This document shows, piece by piece, positions 1 to 10,511 of a stretch of DNA of 64,000 nt (position 1 is the first letter of the stretch; every line of letters starts with the position of its first letter). The DNA comes from Aurantiochytrium sp. KH105 (taxonomy: Eukaryota > Sar > Bigyra > Thraustochytrida > Thraustochytriidae), in contig BGKB01000149.1 in the NCBI GenBank assembly GCA_003116975.1, forward strand, positions 106,766 to 170,765, given 5' to 3'. Below the pieces are notes generated by a model. It saw only the letters and a program-made list of their open reading frames with translations, was not told the DNA's origin and did no database searches. Made by a program: the position numbers and the translations under genes.

Positions 1-1670
1 CGACACGGCGGCCTCGTTGTGCGCAATGGCGCAATGAAGGTGGAAGAGGGTGGGGCGGTGACTGCGGCGATTGATTTGGCCGAGACGCTTTGTTTGGATT
101 GTGAGACCTGACTCGAATCATCACGTATGATAGAGACGGCAGGATCAGGGCTGGTGTTGCGTTCGCTCATTCGTCTCGCAGACGATCGTTGGTCGCTGGT
201 CGTGTAGGTAGATCGGCCTGTTCATCTTGGCGAAAGACTGATTGAAGGCGCTTGCACTCGAAAGAAACGCCTCCGGCAGGCGGACAGTGTCTGCTCGGCT
301 GACTGGCGGCTGAAGTTTTCCATCCACCTCTTTCCTCCTATTGGATGTGTGTACCATCGAGGGTCGCCAATGACCTTGGCTCCCCGAGGTGGGACGCTGG
401 AGACAGACCAAGTCTTTGCGAGAAAGCATTCGTCAAAAGCTGGCGGAGCGGCGGATGCTCTCGACCTGACTGGCTGGCCGGCAGACTGATCGGCTGGCTG
501 GCCGGCAGCAAGACGTGGTGAGCAAACAGAAAAACCGGTCTGCGGTTCTCGTTATTCGGCCGGTGGTGGCTGTCGCCGGAGACTCACAGCAGCTCCAGGC
601 CTCCTCGAGTGCTTTTTCGCTCCGCCCTTGACAAACGCGGTTGGGGTCTTAGGCAACAAGTCCCCGGGTAGCTAGCTGTTGCTCGGAAGAGGTCCCTAGC
701 TAGCTGCAGCTGGCTGACTGGCTGTCGCTGAGGGCGGGACGGGACGAGTTGGAACGCGGCGCGAGCGAAGCCGAGGTTGGGCCCTTGACCGGAAGATTTA
801 GGACGTTGGCTGGCGGTGCTCTCCGATTCGAATTCTGCGCGTGTGGTCCAACCTGAGAGGAGAGAACCTGCTGTGCTCTGCTGTGCTCTGCTCAGCTCAG
901 GCCTGCTCTTTTAGCGCGCACAAACACGTCGAGACGCTAGCGCCGTCACACGTGTTTTCTTTGCGCTCTAGACAGACGGACGGTGGACAGACCGCCTTGG
1001 GACTGCCTGGTCGATTGAGAGGTCCCAAGGACGCGATCAGCGTCCCACTCGTGGAACCGCGCAGCGGCCCAGGTCGTAGAAGTTTCCTCTCCGCGCATTT
1101 CGAGCTTGGCACGCGACGCTCAACAATAATCGGTCTGGAGACTTGCATTCTGCGAGGCCGCAGCAAGCCTGAGCTCGATCGGTCGGCCGCAGCCGACCTG
1201 AGGCCCTGCGAGCTCGGCAAGAACGAGCGTTTGCACTGCCCAGTTCTGGTCTTCTTTGCTTCGCTAGGTTCTGCTCTGCTCAGCTCAGCTCTGCTTTGCT
1301 CTGCTCGGCTTTAGTTGCACCTTGCACGACCCTGCTCAGTTGCGCATTCGCTCACGTCCTTGCTCGCAAGGCGCGCCACACTCACCTGGACCGCGCGTGG
1401 CAGACGTACAAGCGCAGCAAACACAGGCTCAAACGCGGAAGAACGCGAAGAAAGCCAGGTTATCGCGTACGCAGGCGTCGCAAAGCTAGACAGCTCCGCC
1501 GGTGCAAAGAGTGTCAAGTTTGTCTGTCAAGTAAAGTCGTGCTCATACTCGCGTTGAGTCTGTAAGTGGTCTTCCGAGGTCGTCTCGTGGAAGGCAGGAA
1601 AGTGCGACGCCGCTCAGTTTATTTGATCTCGCGCAACGACGACTACAACGACGACGACGGGATTGTCGAG
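1..1670. other. Intergenic / 5' flank, no supported gene
   Basis: No reading frame here has a convincing protein. The stretch contains short direct repeats of GGCTGGCCGGCAG type near 470-510 and two blocks of CTCTG/CTCAG pentamers (about 868-902 and 1268-1312) about 400 bp apart. A GTAAGT donor-like hexamer occurs at 1562, so a 5' UTR intron of the following gene is possible but unproven. Confidence 0.5.
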
Positions 1671-3563
1671 ATGCTCGTGAAGAAACCCGGTGCCGACGGC
1701 GTCTCGGATGTACCAGATGTGGCTGTCGAGCGAAGACTTCTATTCGAAGTGCTCAAGGAGCGTCGCGTGACGGTGCTCGAGCGCGTTGCCCGTATGGAAC
1801 GCAATTTGCACGCCATTAATCAGTTGCGACGTACTCATGGTGTTACCGAGGATCACGTTGGCTCGTACTATAATCAAGCTGTGGCGATGAGCGACCTCAT
1901 GACCGCTGCGACGTGGGGCGCGCGACCCAGCGATTTATCTACTGCCACGAGTGCACCGGCAGAGCTTGCACCGGCGAAAATTGACCCTGCATGGCTCGAC
2001 AGCGTGCATGCCAATGCACGGCAAGAGGCCGAGGCCGCGGGCGAACCCGGATCGATTGCTGAGGCGCAAGCACTCATTCGGGCCAAATTGGCCCTGGAGC
2101 GCGGCGACGAAGAAAACGAGACACCATCATCCGATCACGGCGGCGGAACAGCTGGCTCGGACAAGGTTTGCGACGAGGCAAGCAAGAATGAAGAAGACGG
2201 CGGCCCACAACCACCAGCACGCACAACGCGGGGCAAACGAGGCGGGCGAGGATTGGCTAAATCGAACGCTAAGGCGCTCGACGCGTGTGAAGACTTGAGC
2301 GAGCTGGCAGCCGGGAGACCATCTCGGACCCGGCGTAAGCCCATGCTGCAATCCGTGGCAACGCGACTGAAAAAGACCATTGTGCGGCGACCGAAACACA
2401 GCGAAGAGCACCTTGACTCGCTGGATGCAACGATTGTACGGACGACTGAAACGCGCAAATCGGCGGACGGGGCGCGGACGGTGCGTGTTCGCAAGATCAA
2501 GAAGAGAGTCAAAAAGGTCAAGCCCATGAAGCAGGAGAAGGAACGCAGACGGTCGGTGCTTGGCATCCGCAAGAGCTTTGTCGTTTCGATGGCAGACGCC
2601 TTTGGCGGCTCTCAACCGTCCAAGTCCAAGGATGCAAGCTTTGAGATAAAGATGGACGAGCTCAAGGCTCTGCGGCGACGCGGCAAGCTGCGCGCGGGCA
2701 CCGAAAAGACATCAACGCGTGGAAGGGCCGAAAGCGAGCCCATGGCGCCGGGCGTGGAGACCTTGGCTGCTGGTCCCCCTTCGAGCGAGAGCGACGTGCC
2801 GGCGCTGGGGCCGAGACTACTCACGCCATCTACCTTGCCAGAAATGGAGCCTGCGGTCTCGGGCGCCCGTGTGGGAATGCTAACATCGCAGAGCAAGAGA
2901 TACCTTGCGAATCGAAGCTCTTTAGACTTTTCTCGATATGCGCTATACTTTGGAGAGGGAACGCGCGCCCCGGGGGGGGCACCGGCGGCCACGGGTCCGC
3001 GTCCCGCGCCCATGCTCGCGCAGCCTGAAACCGAGAAGAAGGAAAGATCTCGGCCCAAGTCTTATGACGCACGAGGTCTCTCGTCCCAGAGCCGAAGGTT
3101 CGAGGTGCAGTACGAGCTGGAGCCGAGTCGATCTTCGTTTTGCATGCGCATCAAGCGGAAAGGGAGTGGGGCGGCCAACGTGTTTGCCTCGTTCAAAAAA
3201 AAATCCTTTGGCGCAGCATCCGGTGCCAGCGCCTCAAGTGGAGACGCTTCAAGTTCTAGGCAGTTCCCAGATGATGCAGAGGAGATCCTTCTTGACGCGA
3301 ATGCCTCTTTTCGGACCGGAGGCGGTCTCTCCGAGTACTCGGAGTTCACCATTCTCGAAGAGGAAGAGTTTGAAGAGGACGACGACAACGATGAGATTGG
3401 CGGTTTTTATGGCGCGTACGAAGATGACGAAGACGACGAGGACGACGACAACGACATCATCAATAAAAGCAAAGACGAGGCGGCGCGCGAACTTGCGCTA
3501 GCACCCGGCATGGGTGATGGCGGCGCCACAAATGAGGACTTTTATGTTCAGCTCACGTTCTGA
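1671..3563 (+). CDS. Hypothetical protein, basic centre and acidic C-terminus
   Basis: I do not recognise the family. The frame is open from just after a stop at 1563, but the first ATG is at 1671, giving 630 residues. The first ~100 residues look helical. The middle is rich in Lys/Arg, including a K-I-K-K-R-V-K-K-V-K-like cluster around 2500-2530 that could be a nuclear localisation signal. The last ~80 residues are strongly Asp/Glu-rich (3360-3480). No transmembrane segment or catalytic motif is visible. Its stop codon is only 17 bp from the stop of the TMEM138-like gene on the other strand, so the 3' UTRs must overlap. Codon use and length support a real gene; function is unknown. Confidence 0.7.
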   Translation: MLVKKPGADGVSDVPDVAVERRLLFEVLKERRVTVLERVARMERNLHAINQLRRTHGVTEDHVGSYYNQAVAMSDLMTAATWGARPSDLSTATSAPAELAPAKIDPAWLDSVHANARQEAEAAGEPGSIAEAQALIRAKLALERGDEENETPSSDHGGGTAGSDKVCDEASKNEEDGGPQPPARTTRGKRGGRGLAKSNAKALDACEDLSELAAGRPSRTRRKPMLQSVATRLKKTIVRRPKHSEEHLDSLDATIVRTTETRKSADGARTVRVRKIKKRVKKVKPMKQEKERRRSVLGIRKSFVVSMADAFGGSQPSKSKDASFEIKMDELKALRRRGKLRAGTEKTSTRGRAESEPMAPGVETLAAGPPSSESDVPALGPRLLTPSTLPEMEPAVSGARVGMLTSQSKRYLANRSSLDFSRYALYFGEGTRAPGGAPAATGPRPAPMLAQPETEKKERSRPKSYDARGLSSQSRRFEVQYELEPSRSSFCMRIKRKGSGAANVFASFKKKSFGAASGASASSGDASSSRQFPDDAEEILLDANASFRTGGGLSEYSEFTILEEEEFEEDDDNDEIGGFYGAYEDDEDDEDDDNDIINKSKDEAARELALAPGMGDGGATNEDFYVQLTF

Positions 3564-3580
3564 TGTGAATGTGTGGATGC

Positions 3581-4543
3581 TCACAAGATTGCTGCCGCCG
3601 CCAACGACGATGACGATGCCGTCAAAGACGCCGAGGAAACTGGAAGGGCGGACGGCACTGTGGATGTGGCAATCCCGGTCGAGGGTGCATGACCCCCGAC
3701 GTCCACGACGTAGTACTTTTCATCAGCCAGGCGAAAGGTCGAGTACAAGACCTGGTGGTAGTATAGGGCTGCGACGAGGTTCTGAATGACAAAGAGAACC
3801 ACGAAACCAGGCATGTCCCAGAGGTGGAGCGCACTTGCGGAGCTGGCCTCCTGAAAGCGAAGCTGTGTACAATAGCGAGAAGCGAGTGAGTGGAAGTGCA
3901 CTTTTTATTTTGGTTTGGTTTGGTTTGGTTTGCTTTTGGTTTTGGTTTTGATATCGTTTTTTGGTTTTGGCCGCGGCCGTGAGAAAACTTGCGAACACAC
4001 GAGACTTACAATGCGCATGATCCCTAGGACCATGGTGAGTGTGAGGTAACAAACTTGCGCGACAATGAGACCGCGAAAGTCAGAGAGGACGACACCGGGT
4101 AAACCGATGCGCATAAGGTAGGTGTTGCACATCATGAGAAAGAGCGTGAGAAAGATGAAGAGCTGAACGCTGGTTTGTACAATGAGAAAGAGAAAGGGCC
4201 AAAAGTTGGTGAGGCGGCCATCCACGAGACCTTCGTAGTTGTCGCTGTTCACTGACGAGTTCAGGAAGACGTCCAGGAACACGAGCAGGTAGATGAAGAC
4301 CGATTTGAGGAGATACCAGACTGGGTTCTCCATTCTGGCCATAAGCGCGACGGCATTTCGCTTTACGTTTGACTTGCGGGCATGAGCGCCAGACAAGGTG
4401 GTTTTCGTTGGCGCGGTTCTAAAATCGTCCCGTTCCTCTTTGGCAAGCCGCTCCTGGTCTTTTTCTGCCACTGGCACGGCTAGCGCAGGCGCTTCTCCTG
4501 TCTCACTTTCCGCCCCGGCCAGGGGAGCGTAGTCTGCGTGCAT
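3581..4543 (-). CDS. TMEM138: Transmembrane protein 138 homologue (ciliary transition zone)
   Basis: Two exons: 4543-4010 and 3862-3581. The donor GTAAGT follows the codons for M-R-I in phase 0. The acceptor is either the CAG at 3865-3863 or the CAG 12 bp further on (exon from 3850); both keep frame, giving 271 or 267 residues. The first ~75 residues are a variable hydrophilic extension. The rest matches TMEM138: hydrophobic segments around YLLKSVFIYLLVFLDVF, FLFLIVQTSVQLFIFLTLFL and IVAQVCYLTLTMVLGIM, then in exon 2 the FVVLFVIQNLVAALYYHQV segment, aligning to FVFQRLAAVLYCYFYK of animal TMEM138. In animals the protein acts at the ciliary transition zone and is linked to Joubert syndrome. Its presence implies a flagellated stage. 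The intron carries a GGTTT pentamer repeat on the + strand. Confidence 0.82.
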
Positions 4544-5890
4544 TATGCTAGCTCTCTGTGAGCTGACTGTCTCGCTTGCCCGGCGACCCAGGCAAAGGCA
4601 AAAGGTTTACTCCAGCCCGCCAGCAAGGGCAGAATTTTGCTTCAACGCGTCAAGGTGACGGACGTCGTGTGAATTCTGCTCTCGCCCGCCCTTGGAGGAG
4701 GCCCGGTAGCAACCATCCTGAGTGAGAGCGCGCTGTGATGTTGCCGTTTCGCGTGGCGGGGGGCATATTGCGTGGGTACCAAGGTCTCTTACGGTCAAAT
4801 GAGAGGGCAAAGCTGCATAAAATGAATCAATAAATTTCTTTATACCCCCCGCTCGCATTCCTCCTATAGTTTCCCCTCTTTTCCAATGAAGGAAAGAAGA
4901 AGAAAAGAAAAGGAAAGAAAGGGATGCAATGCAGGAGCTCGCACTGCTTGGCGAGGGCGCGCGGCAGGCGAGCAGCGCAGCCAGCGAGCTGCAGGCGGGA
5001 GGTCATAGACGGCATGAGGCCATGGACGGCGGCCAGACGTATCGTATACAAGAGACGGCGGAGGCCTGGCTGGTCTTTTCGGTGGTGCTCGTTATCCTCA
5101 GCTCTCTTTTTGTAGCAACGGGAGAGGAAACGCGTTGCGCGCGTCGCGTCTTGCTTGGAGTTGCTTTTTCCCGAGTGAGGAGAGAAAGAGCCTCGAACAT
5201 ACGCGTCGACGACGAGAAAGACCCGACAGACCTCCCCTCGCGGGTCGATGGGATGTGCAATGGAATGTAATGGACTACACGCAGTCAGTCCATGAGGTGG
5301 CATGACCTGCCCGCCTGGTTGCCTGGCTACGATACCAAGCTGCCGGCCTGGCCTGGCCTGGCCTGGCGGATCAGGGCAAGCCGCCGCAGGAAGCTCCCTC
5401 CTCTTTCATCAAAGAGAGGCGGGGCTGAGCCTGCACGAGGACGACTCGTGCGTCGCCACACCGGCAGGGCAGAGCAGGGCAGGGCAATGCGATGTAGCGC
5501 AAAGCTGCACGTTGGCCTGCCTACGGCTGGCGGCGGGTGGCTGGAGTTTCTTTTTAAACTTTTTTTTGACGTAGGTGTACACGGGGCGCGGCGGTGGCGG
5601 AGATGAGATAAGATGAGATGAGATGAGATGTGATGAGATGAGGTGCAATGCGATGCAATGTGATGCGCGACGCGAGGCGCATCACTCGGTCGACGCGCAT
5701 TGAATGGGAGGAAATTAGATGGAATGAACAGTCAGCCAGTCAGCCTGCCAATCTGTCCGTCACAGCCAGACAGTTGGTCTGGTCAGGTTTGAACTTGATG
5801 TAGACTAATCTGGTCTGGTGCGGTGTGTGCTGGCAGGAGCAGGAAAGATAAAGGAGAGAGAAATTCAGGAGAGGGAGTCATGAAGACGCC
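4544..5890. other. Intergenic, microsatellite-bearing, no supported gene
   Basis: Between two minus-strand genes. It holds short runs of GGCCT (about 5346-5367), GGGCA and, at 5602-5645, ATGAG pentamers. Reading frames here are short, change frame between repeats and resemble nothing known. Confidence 0.5.
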
Positions 5891-6925
5891 TCAGAAAAGG
5901 GAAGGATTAAGCTGCGCAGCGAGCACAGTGATGTTGTCGGTAGAGCCACGCTCGAGCGCGAGCGTGGAAAGTTTCTCTGCGCCCTTGTGCGCTCCAAACT
6001 GCAAGAGGTACTGGCCAATTTCCTCGTCCGTTACAGTCTCGTTGAGTCCATCCGAGGCGAGGCAGATGTAGGCGTCATCCTTGCGGATCTTTCGACGAGC
6101 GACATCTGGCTCGGCCGTGACAAAGGGTTTCATGGAATAATTTCCAAAGGCACGCGTCATGGCGAGAACACCGTTGACGCGAAGGGTACCGTCACCGGCA
6201 GCGCTAAAGGGGTTGACCACATACTTTACAAAACCGCCCTCATCCTCAATGCGCATGCGCTCCTCTTCGTCCTGAGGCGAGTGTTCCCGCGAGAGCTCCT
6301 TGACCGTTCCGGACTTGCGAACGACGAGGGCTCGTGAGTCGCCGGTGTTGGCGACCCAAAGATTCATGGGCGTAGACGTCGTAGGTTCGCGCTCAACGAC
6401 AGCGAGCACAGCTGTGCTGCCGTCGTGGTGGTCCGTGGACGCCGCGTAGTCACAGAAGCGATCGTCGAGGTCCAAGAAGCGCGACTTGAGAAAGGCCTCC
6501 GGGTCTTGGAGCAGGCTCTCGGTGTCGTTGCTGCACGCGTCGATGAGCATTTTGCTGAGGAAGTCCGCGCATTCTCCGCCAGCGTGGCCGTCAAAGACGG
6601 CAAAGAAGGAGAGCGTGCTCTCGTCGATGGCCGGCGCGAGGACGTCGAAGCGGTCCTCCATCGACCTGCGCATGCCCTTGATAGACGACGCATGGTGCCA
6701 GATGGGGCCGGACGAAGCGACGTCCGGCGTCTCATTCTTGTCGTCTTCACTGACGCGCAGAATCCCTGCCTTGGTGTGTCCCCCGCTCAACTCGCGTGCG
6801 GCCGGGATGGCCGCGGGTGTCGCTGCTGCGAGCTGTCTCCTGCTGCTCTGCGTCGCCGCGAGCGTCGCGGCGCGCGGGCCTTGCCGCAGCGCCCGCCACG
6901 GTACGGGCCCCAGCATCACCCGCAT
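5891..6925 (-). CDS. PPM/PP2C-family Ser/Thr protein phosphatase
   Basis: A single-exon protein of 344 residues with the complete PP2C motif series: R-x-x-M-E-D-R (residues ~86-92), F-D-G-H-A-G (111-116, metal-binding Asp), D-G-S-T, ANTGDSRA, LAMTRAFGN, LASDGL and a terminal G-S-T-D-N-I-T-V. These bind the two Mn/Mg ions and phosphate in this family, so activity is expected. The first ~50 residues are rich in Arg and Ala with almost no acidic residues, as in a mitochondrial targeting peptide (inference). The ATG at 6925 is the natural start; upstream is microsatellite DNA. The substrate cannot be inferred. Confidence 0.93.
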   Translation of the reverse strand: MRVMLGPVPWRALRQGPRAATLAATQSSRRQLAAATPAAIPAARELSGGHTKAGILRVSEDDKNETPDVASSGPIWHHASSIKGMRRSMEDRFDVLAPAIDESTLSFFAVFDGHAGGECADFLSKMLIDACSNDTESLLQDPEAFLKSRFLDLDDRFCDYAASTDHHDGSTAVLAVVEREPTTSTPMNLWVANTGDSRALVVRKSGTVKELSREHSPQDEEERMRIEDEGGFVKYVVNPFSAAGDGTLRVNGVLAMTRAFGNYSMKPFVTAEPDVARRKIRKDDAYICLASDGLNETVTDEEIGQYLLQFGAHKGAEKLSTLALERGSTDNITVLAAQLNPSLF

Positions 6926-6959
6926 CCTCGTTCCTCTGCTTGCACCTGCTTGCTTCTTC

Positions 6960-6995
<36 letters not shown>

Positions 6996-7161
6996 GCGCG
7001 CGCGCGTACCTCGCTCGCTCGCTCGCTCTCGCTGGCGCGCTCTGCTGCTGCCTGTCTTGCTGCTCGCCTGCCTCGACCGAGCGCGCGACGCTCGGCGTCT
7101 CGCTCGGCGCGGGCGGGTTTCGAATTTGCTGTGCTTGCTTTCTCTGTTTCCTTCTCGCCGA

Positions 7162-7193
<32 letters not shown>

Positions 7194-8506
7194 ACTGTGC
7201 GTGCGGGAGGTGCGTGCGGTGCGTATAATACTAATGATGTGCTGTTTGTCGCTGTTGCTTGTTTCCCCTGCCTGCTTCTTTCTTTGCTTCATTCCTGCCT
7301 TCCTCCGAGCCGCCTGCGAATCCCTCCTTTTCACCCCGGGCGCCGGCTGTTTCTTCTGCAGCTGGCAGCTTTCGAGGGCCAGGGGAAGGCGAGGCAAGTT
7401 CCTGCGCCGAGGCGTGTGCGGAAATGAAGAGCTCCTGGACGCTGCTGCCGCGGCTGTGTTGCTACTCGATGTCGGCGCTCGCCTCGGCCTCGACGCCGTC
7501 CTCGCGCTCGAGGCGGTCGAGCCGCGCAACCTGAGCAAAGGCCGCGGCCAGGCCGAAGAGGACTTGGCTTGGCTTGGCTTGGCCTCAGGCACTCGCTCAT
7601 CTGCACCAGCCAGCTGCAGCTAGCTAGCTCTCAGCCCATCGCCTCGCACCATCCGCTCGTGCGAGACGAGCAGAGCGCGGAGCCAGCTGCAGTCAGCAGC
7701 AGCAGCTGCTGGCTGCTGCTGCTCTCGCAGCCGCCACTCCGGCGGCAGCAGCAGCAGCAGCAGCAGCAGCTCCTGCCCCGGCAGCCTGGGACGCGCGGCG
7801 CCGCGCGGTGCGGAGGGACGCGGCCTCGCGAGGCGAAGTGGGCGCCCGAAGTGCGCGGCGGCGCACTGTGCGCCGTGCCGTGCCCTGCGCGGGCGAGGCC
7901 GCGACGAAGACTGTTGGAAACTCGCGACACGAGCACTGCACGCCGCGGCGCCGGAGGAGGGAGAGCCGCGCGGGGAAAGAAAGCGGTCGCTGTCGCGAGG
8001 ATCGGAGCGGGGAGGAAGACACAGCGGGGCCTCGTCTCGTCTCGTCTCGTCTCGTCTCGTCTTCAGCCAGCAGGTCTCGTCTGGTCTGGTCTGGTCCGGC
8101 CTCGTCTCGTCTCACCTCGCCTCACCTCACCCCACCTCGTCTCAGCTCATCTCATCTCATCTCATCTCATCTCGTCTCAGCTCATCTTGTGCTGCTGTCT
8201 CGAGCCGTGCCGTCTCGCGTCGCGTCCATCGTGTCGTGTCGTTGCCCGAAAGCAAGGGCGCAAGCCAAGCCAGGCGGCTTTCGCGGCCGCTGTCGCCACC
8301 GCGAGGACGCTCCCGGCGGCTTCTTTCGCGGTCGGCCGGGCGTGCGAGCGAGCGGGCGGTGCGGGCAAGCGGCCGCGATTCGCCTTGCCTGGTCCTCTTC
8401 TTCCGGGCCGCGCTGCGAGCGGCAGGGCGGCCGGCGCGCGGGGCTGCGGCAGAGAAGGAAGGGCGCCCTCACGCCGCGGCGTGCGCGGGCAAAGATTGCG
8501 GGCGCC
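6926..8506. other. Divergent intergenic region packed with microsatellites
   Basis: Lies between the phosphatase start and the next + strand start. It contains CGTG (about 6960-6991), CG, TCGC, CCTG (about 7165-7193), CAG (about 7745-7770), CTCGT (about 8031-8060) and CTCAT/CTCGT/CTCAC pentamers (about 8100-8190). Long frames crossing it are simple translations of these repeats. Both promoters must lie here. Confidence 0.6.
8031..8190. repeat. CTCGT / CTCAT pentanucleotide microsatellite
   Basis: Consecutive period-5 units begin as CTCGT, are interrupted by GGTCT units, and continue as CTCGT, CTCAC and CTCAT. The tract is pyrimidine-biased on the + strand and lies about 320 bp upstream of the following start codon. 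Confidence 0.85.
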
Positions 8507-10093
8507 ATGGCGCGGCTGCGCGCGGCCGTGATGGCGGCCATGGCGGCGAGCTTGGCGGCGAGCTTGGCGACGCTGCCGAGGCCGGCGGCGGCGCGGGCCG
8601 TGCAGGACGTGCGCGCGGAGCAGGAGTGGGCGCTGCCGGTGCTGGCGGTGCTCGCGCCGCGCGGGACGCGGGTCGTCGTGGACGGCGAGCCCGAAGAGAG
8701 CCACCGTGACGGGGACGAGGCGGTCGACGCGCAGCAGCTGCTGCTGCAGCAGACACAGCGCGCCCAGAGCCTCGGGGTCGCCGCCGTGCGCGTCGACAGG
8801 GGCAGGGAAAGCCTCAGTCTGCAACTCGAGCGCACCCGAGACGGCACGGTTCTCGAGACCGCCACGGTCCGCGTCCATGCGCTCGCAAGAGGAGATATGG
8901 GATCACACAAAGCACGCAACGGCGAGGAGGATGAGGAAGACTTTCTCTTTGACGTCAAGGTGGATCCGGAGCAGGTGTGGCCCAGCGTCCCAGTCACAAT
9001 TTCCTGCGTGCACCCGCTCTGCGAGGCGGTGGACGCCCGACTTCTTGCGGTGAACGTCCTTGTTGATGGAGCTGCTGCCGGCGTTGTCACATGGGATCAG
9101 CAGCTTATCTCGTTGCGAGCCGCAGGCGTCAGAATCGTGCACTTGCGAAATGTCGGCGTTGGCCCCCACGAGGTTCGGCTCGAGATCGTCGATCGGGAGC
9201 ATCCTAGCGTCCAGGTGTGGCCAGCGGCGCCTACCATGACATTAACATTTGTGAGTTTGCCTCGCGTCGCGCAACGCCCACCTCCGATGGAGCTCGACTC
9301 CCCGCACGAGGGCGAGACGGCCTTCATTGGGGGGAACGCCAAAGGAATTGCAGTGGAGGTTGCGCGCAAAAGCATCCCACCTTCTGGTCTTGTCCTTGTA
9401 GAGATGAAGCACGTTGGTCCACAAGACCAAAAGCTTGCAGATCGCCGTGGCGTCTTGTCCTTGGATTCCCATGGCCACTTCACTCTTGATGTCTCGGGGA
9501 TCCTCGAGTCCTCGACTTGGCGTCTCGCCGTGCAGCCTGTCGATGGCCACGGGCAAGTGTACGTCGACGCGCCCTCAGCTCACGTTCACATTACCCTCGC
9601 AGTTGAAGCAGGTGCTGACGCTCTTGCAGCATCTCCATCAAAGCTGCTGCTGCTGCAGCAGCAGCAGCAGCAGCAGCAGCAACATCAACAGCAAAATGGA
9701 ATTCCGTTTTCCCTTTTTGGACCTGGCGTCCAGTTCGAGAACCGTCCGCCCGTCAAGCCCCATTCCCGTGTCGACAGAGCACCACCCGCCAAGCCCGTTC
9801 GTACGGACGCCGTGAACACAGCTGCGCAGGATCACCGGATTCGCTGTCGCGTGCGCGTTGCCACGTCTGGAACGTCGGGTTTTCAAAAACTAGCCCTGGG
9901 GTTTTCTGAAGCGGCTTTGGTCGCAGACCTTGTTGCTGATGCCCGCCTTGGACTTGGGCCTTTGGCTGTTGCAACGGCGCTTGTCCAAGACGCAGAAGGC
10001 TTCACAATTGGTCATGATGAAAGCTTGCGTGATTTTTGTAAGATTGACATTCTCACCGTGACTGTCGCAGACAACGAGAAAACAGAGCTGTAA
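8507..10093 (+). CDS. Predicted secretory-pathway protein with polyglutamine tract
   Basis: Unrecognised protein of 528 residues. The frame is open further upstream, but only through pentamer repeats; the ATG at 8507 in GCGCCATGG context starts an apparent signal peptide (residues 1-~30, Ala-rich hydrophobic core, likely cleavage near A-A-A-R-A). The middle has beta-rich, immunoglobulin-like spacing of hydrophobics without a nameable domain. A CAG/CTG-coded Gln run (about 9650-9690) precedes a linker. The last ~80 residues (from R-I-R-C-R-V-R-V) alternate strand-helix-strand and end with D-A-E-G and D-E-S-L-R-D, as in a ubiquitin-like beta-grasp fold; this is a weak resemblance only. Convergent with the CDK7 gene. 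Confidence 0.65.
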   Translation: MARLRAAVMAAMAASLAASLATLPRPAAARAVQDVRAEQEWALPVLAVLAPRGTRVVVDGEPEESHRDGDEAVDAQQLLLQQTQRAQSLGVAAVRVDRGRESLSLQLERTRDGTVLETATVRVHALARGDMGSHKARNGEEDEEDFLFDVKVDPEQVWPSVPVTISCVHPLCEAVDARLLAVNVLVDGAAAGVVTWDQQLISLRAAGVRIVHLRNVGVGPHEVRLEIVDREHPSVQVWPAAPTMTLTFVSLPRVAQRPPPMELDSPHEGETAFIGGNAKGIAVEVARKSIPPSGLVLVEMKHVGPQDQKLADRRGVLSLDSHGHFTLDVSGILESSTWRLAVQPVDGHGQVYVDAPSAHVHITLAVEAGADALAASPSKLLLLQQQQQQQQQHQQQNGIPFSLFGPGVQFENRPPVKPHSRVDRAPPAKPVRTDAVNTAAQDHRIRCRVRVATSGTSGFQKLALGFSEAALVADLVADARLGLGPLAVATALVQDAEGFTIGHDESLRDFCKIDILTVTVADNEKTEL

Positions 10094-10511
10094 TGATACG
10101 AAAGGCATTCGACTCGACTGCAACTTGTCAAATCTTCCTTTGCGCAAAGGACGTCGGAGTATATTCAAGCATCACACAGAAAATTCTTGTGCAATGGGGA
10201 GAGAACCTTATTCTGCGCGACGCGAACGCAGCCGAGTATTTATTTATGTATGGTAGAATAAAACAAAACGATTGGAGCAAGTGAGACCGAGTTTTCGTGC
10301 AAGTCGTTCAGCCTCACGCAGCTGAACGCTGCTTTTCGCCACCTGCATCACAAGCAAGATTGGATGAATTCAAGCACAATTCCTTCAGCCTCATGCAGGC
10401 AACCGCTTCTTTTCGCAACTTGCACCACGTTCTCTTTTCTTCTTCTCTACATCTCTACATCAGCTCAAAGCCAACATCTTTTTCGTGTTTTTGTATTGTT
10501 TTGTTTCTAGC
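10094..10511. other. Convergent 3' intergenic region
   Basis: Separates the stop codons of two convergent genes. Lower GC than flanking genes; an AATAAA hexamer at 10257 on the + strand is a possible polyadenylation signal for the upstream gene. No gene seen. Confidence 0.45.

Noticed and set aside
841-1314. 157-codon + strand frame upstream of the first gene
   Set aside because: Bounded by CTCTG pentamer blocks at both ends, no ATG-led conserved protein, and the antisense frame is equally open.
3909-3970. Telomere-like T/G repeat
   Set aside because: Units are GGTTT and GGTTTT, not a known telomere repeat, and lie inside the TMEM138 intron.
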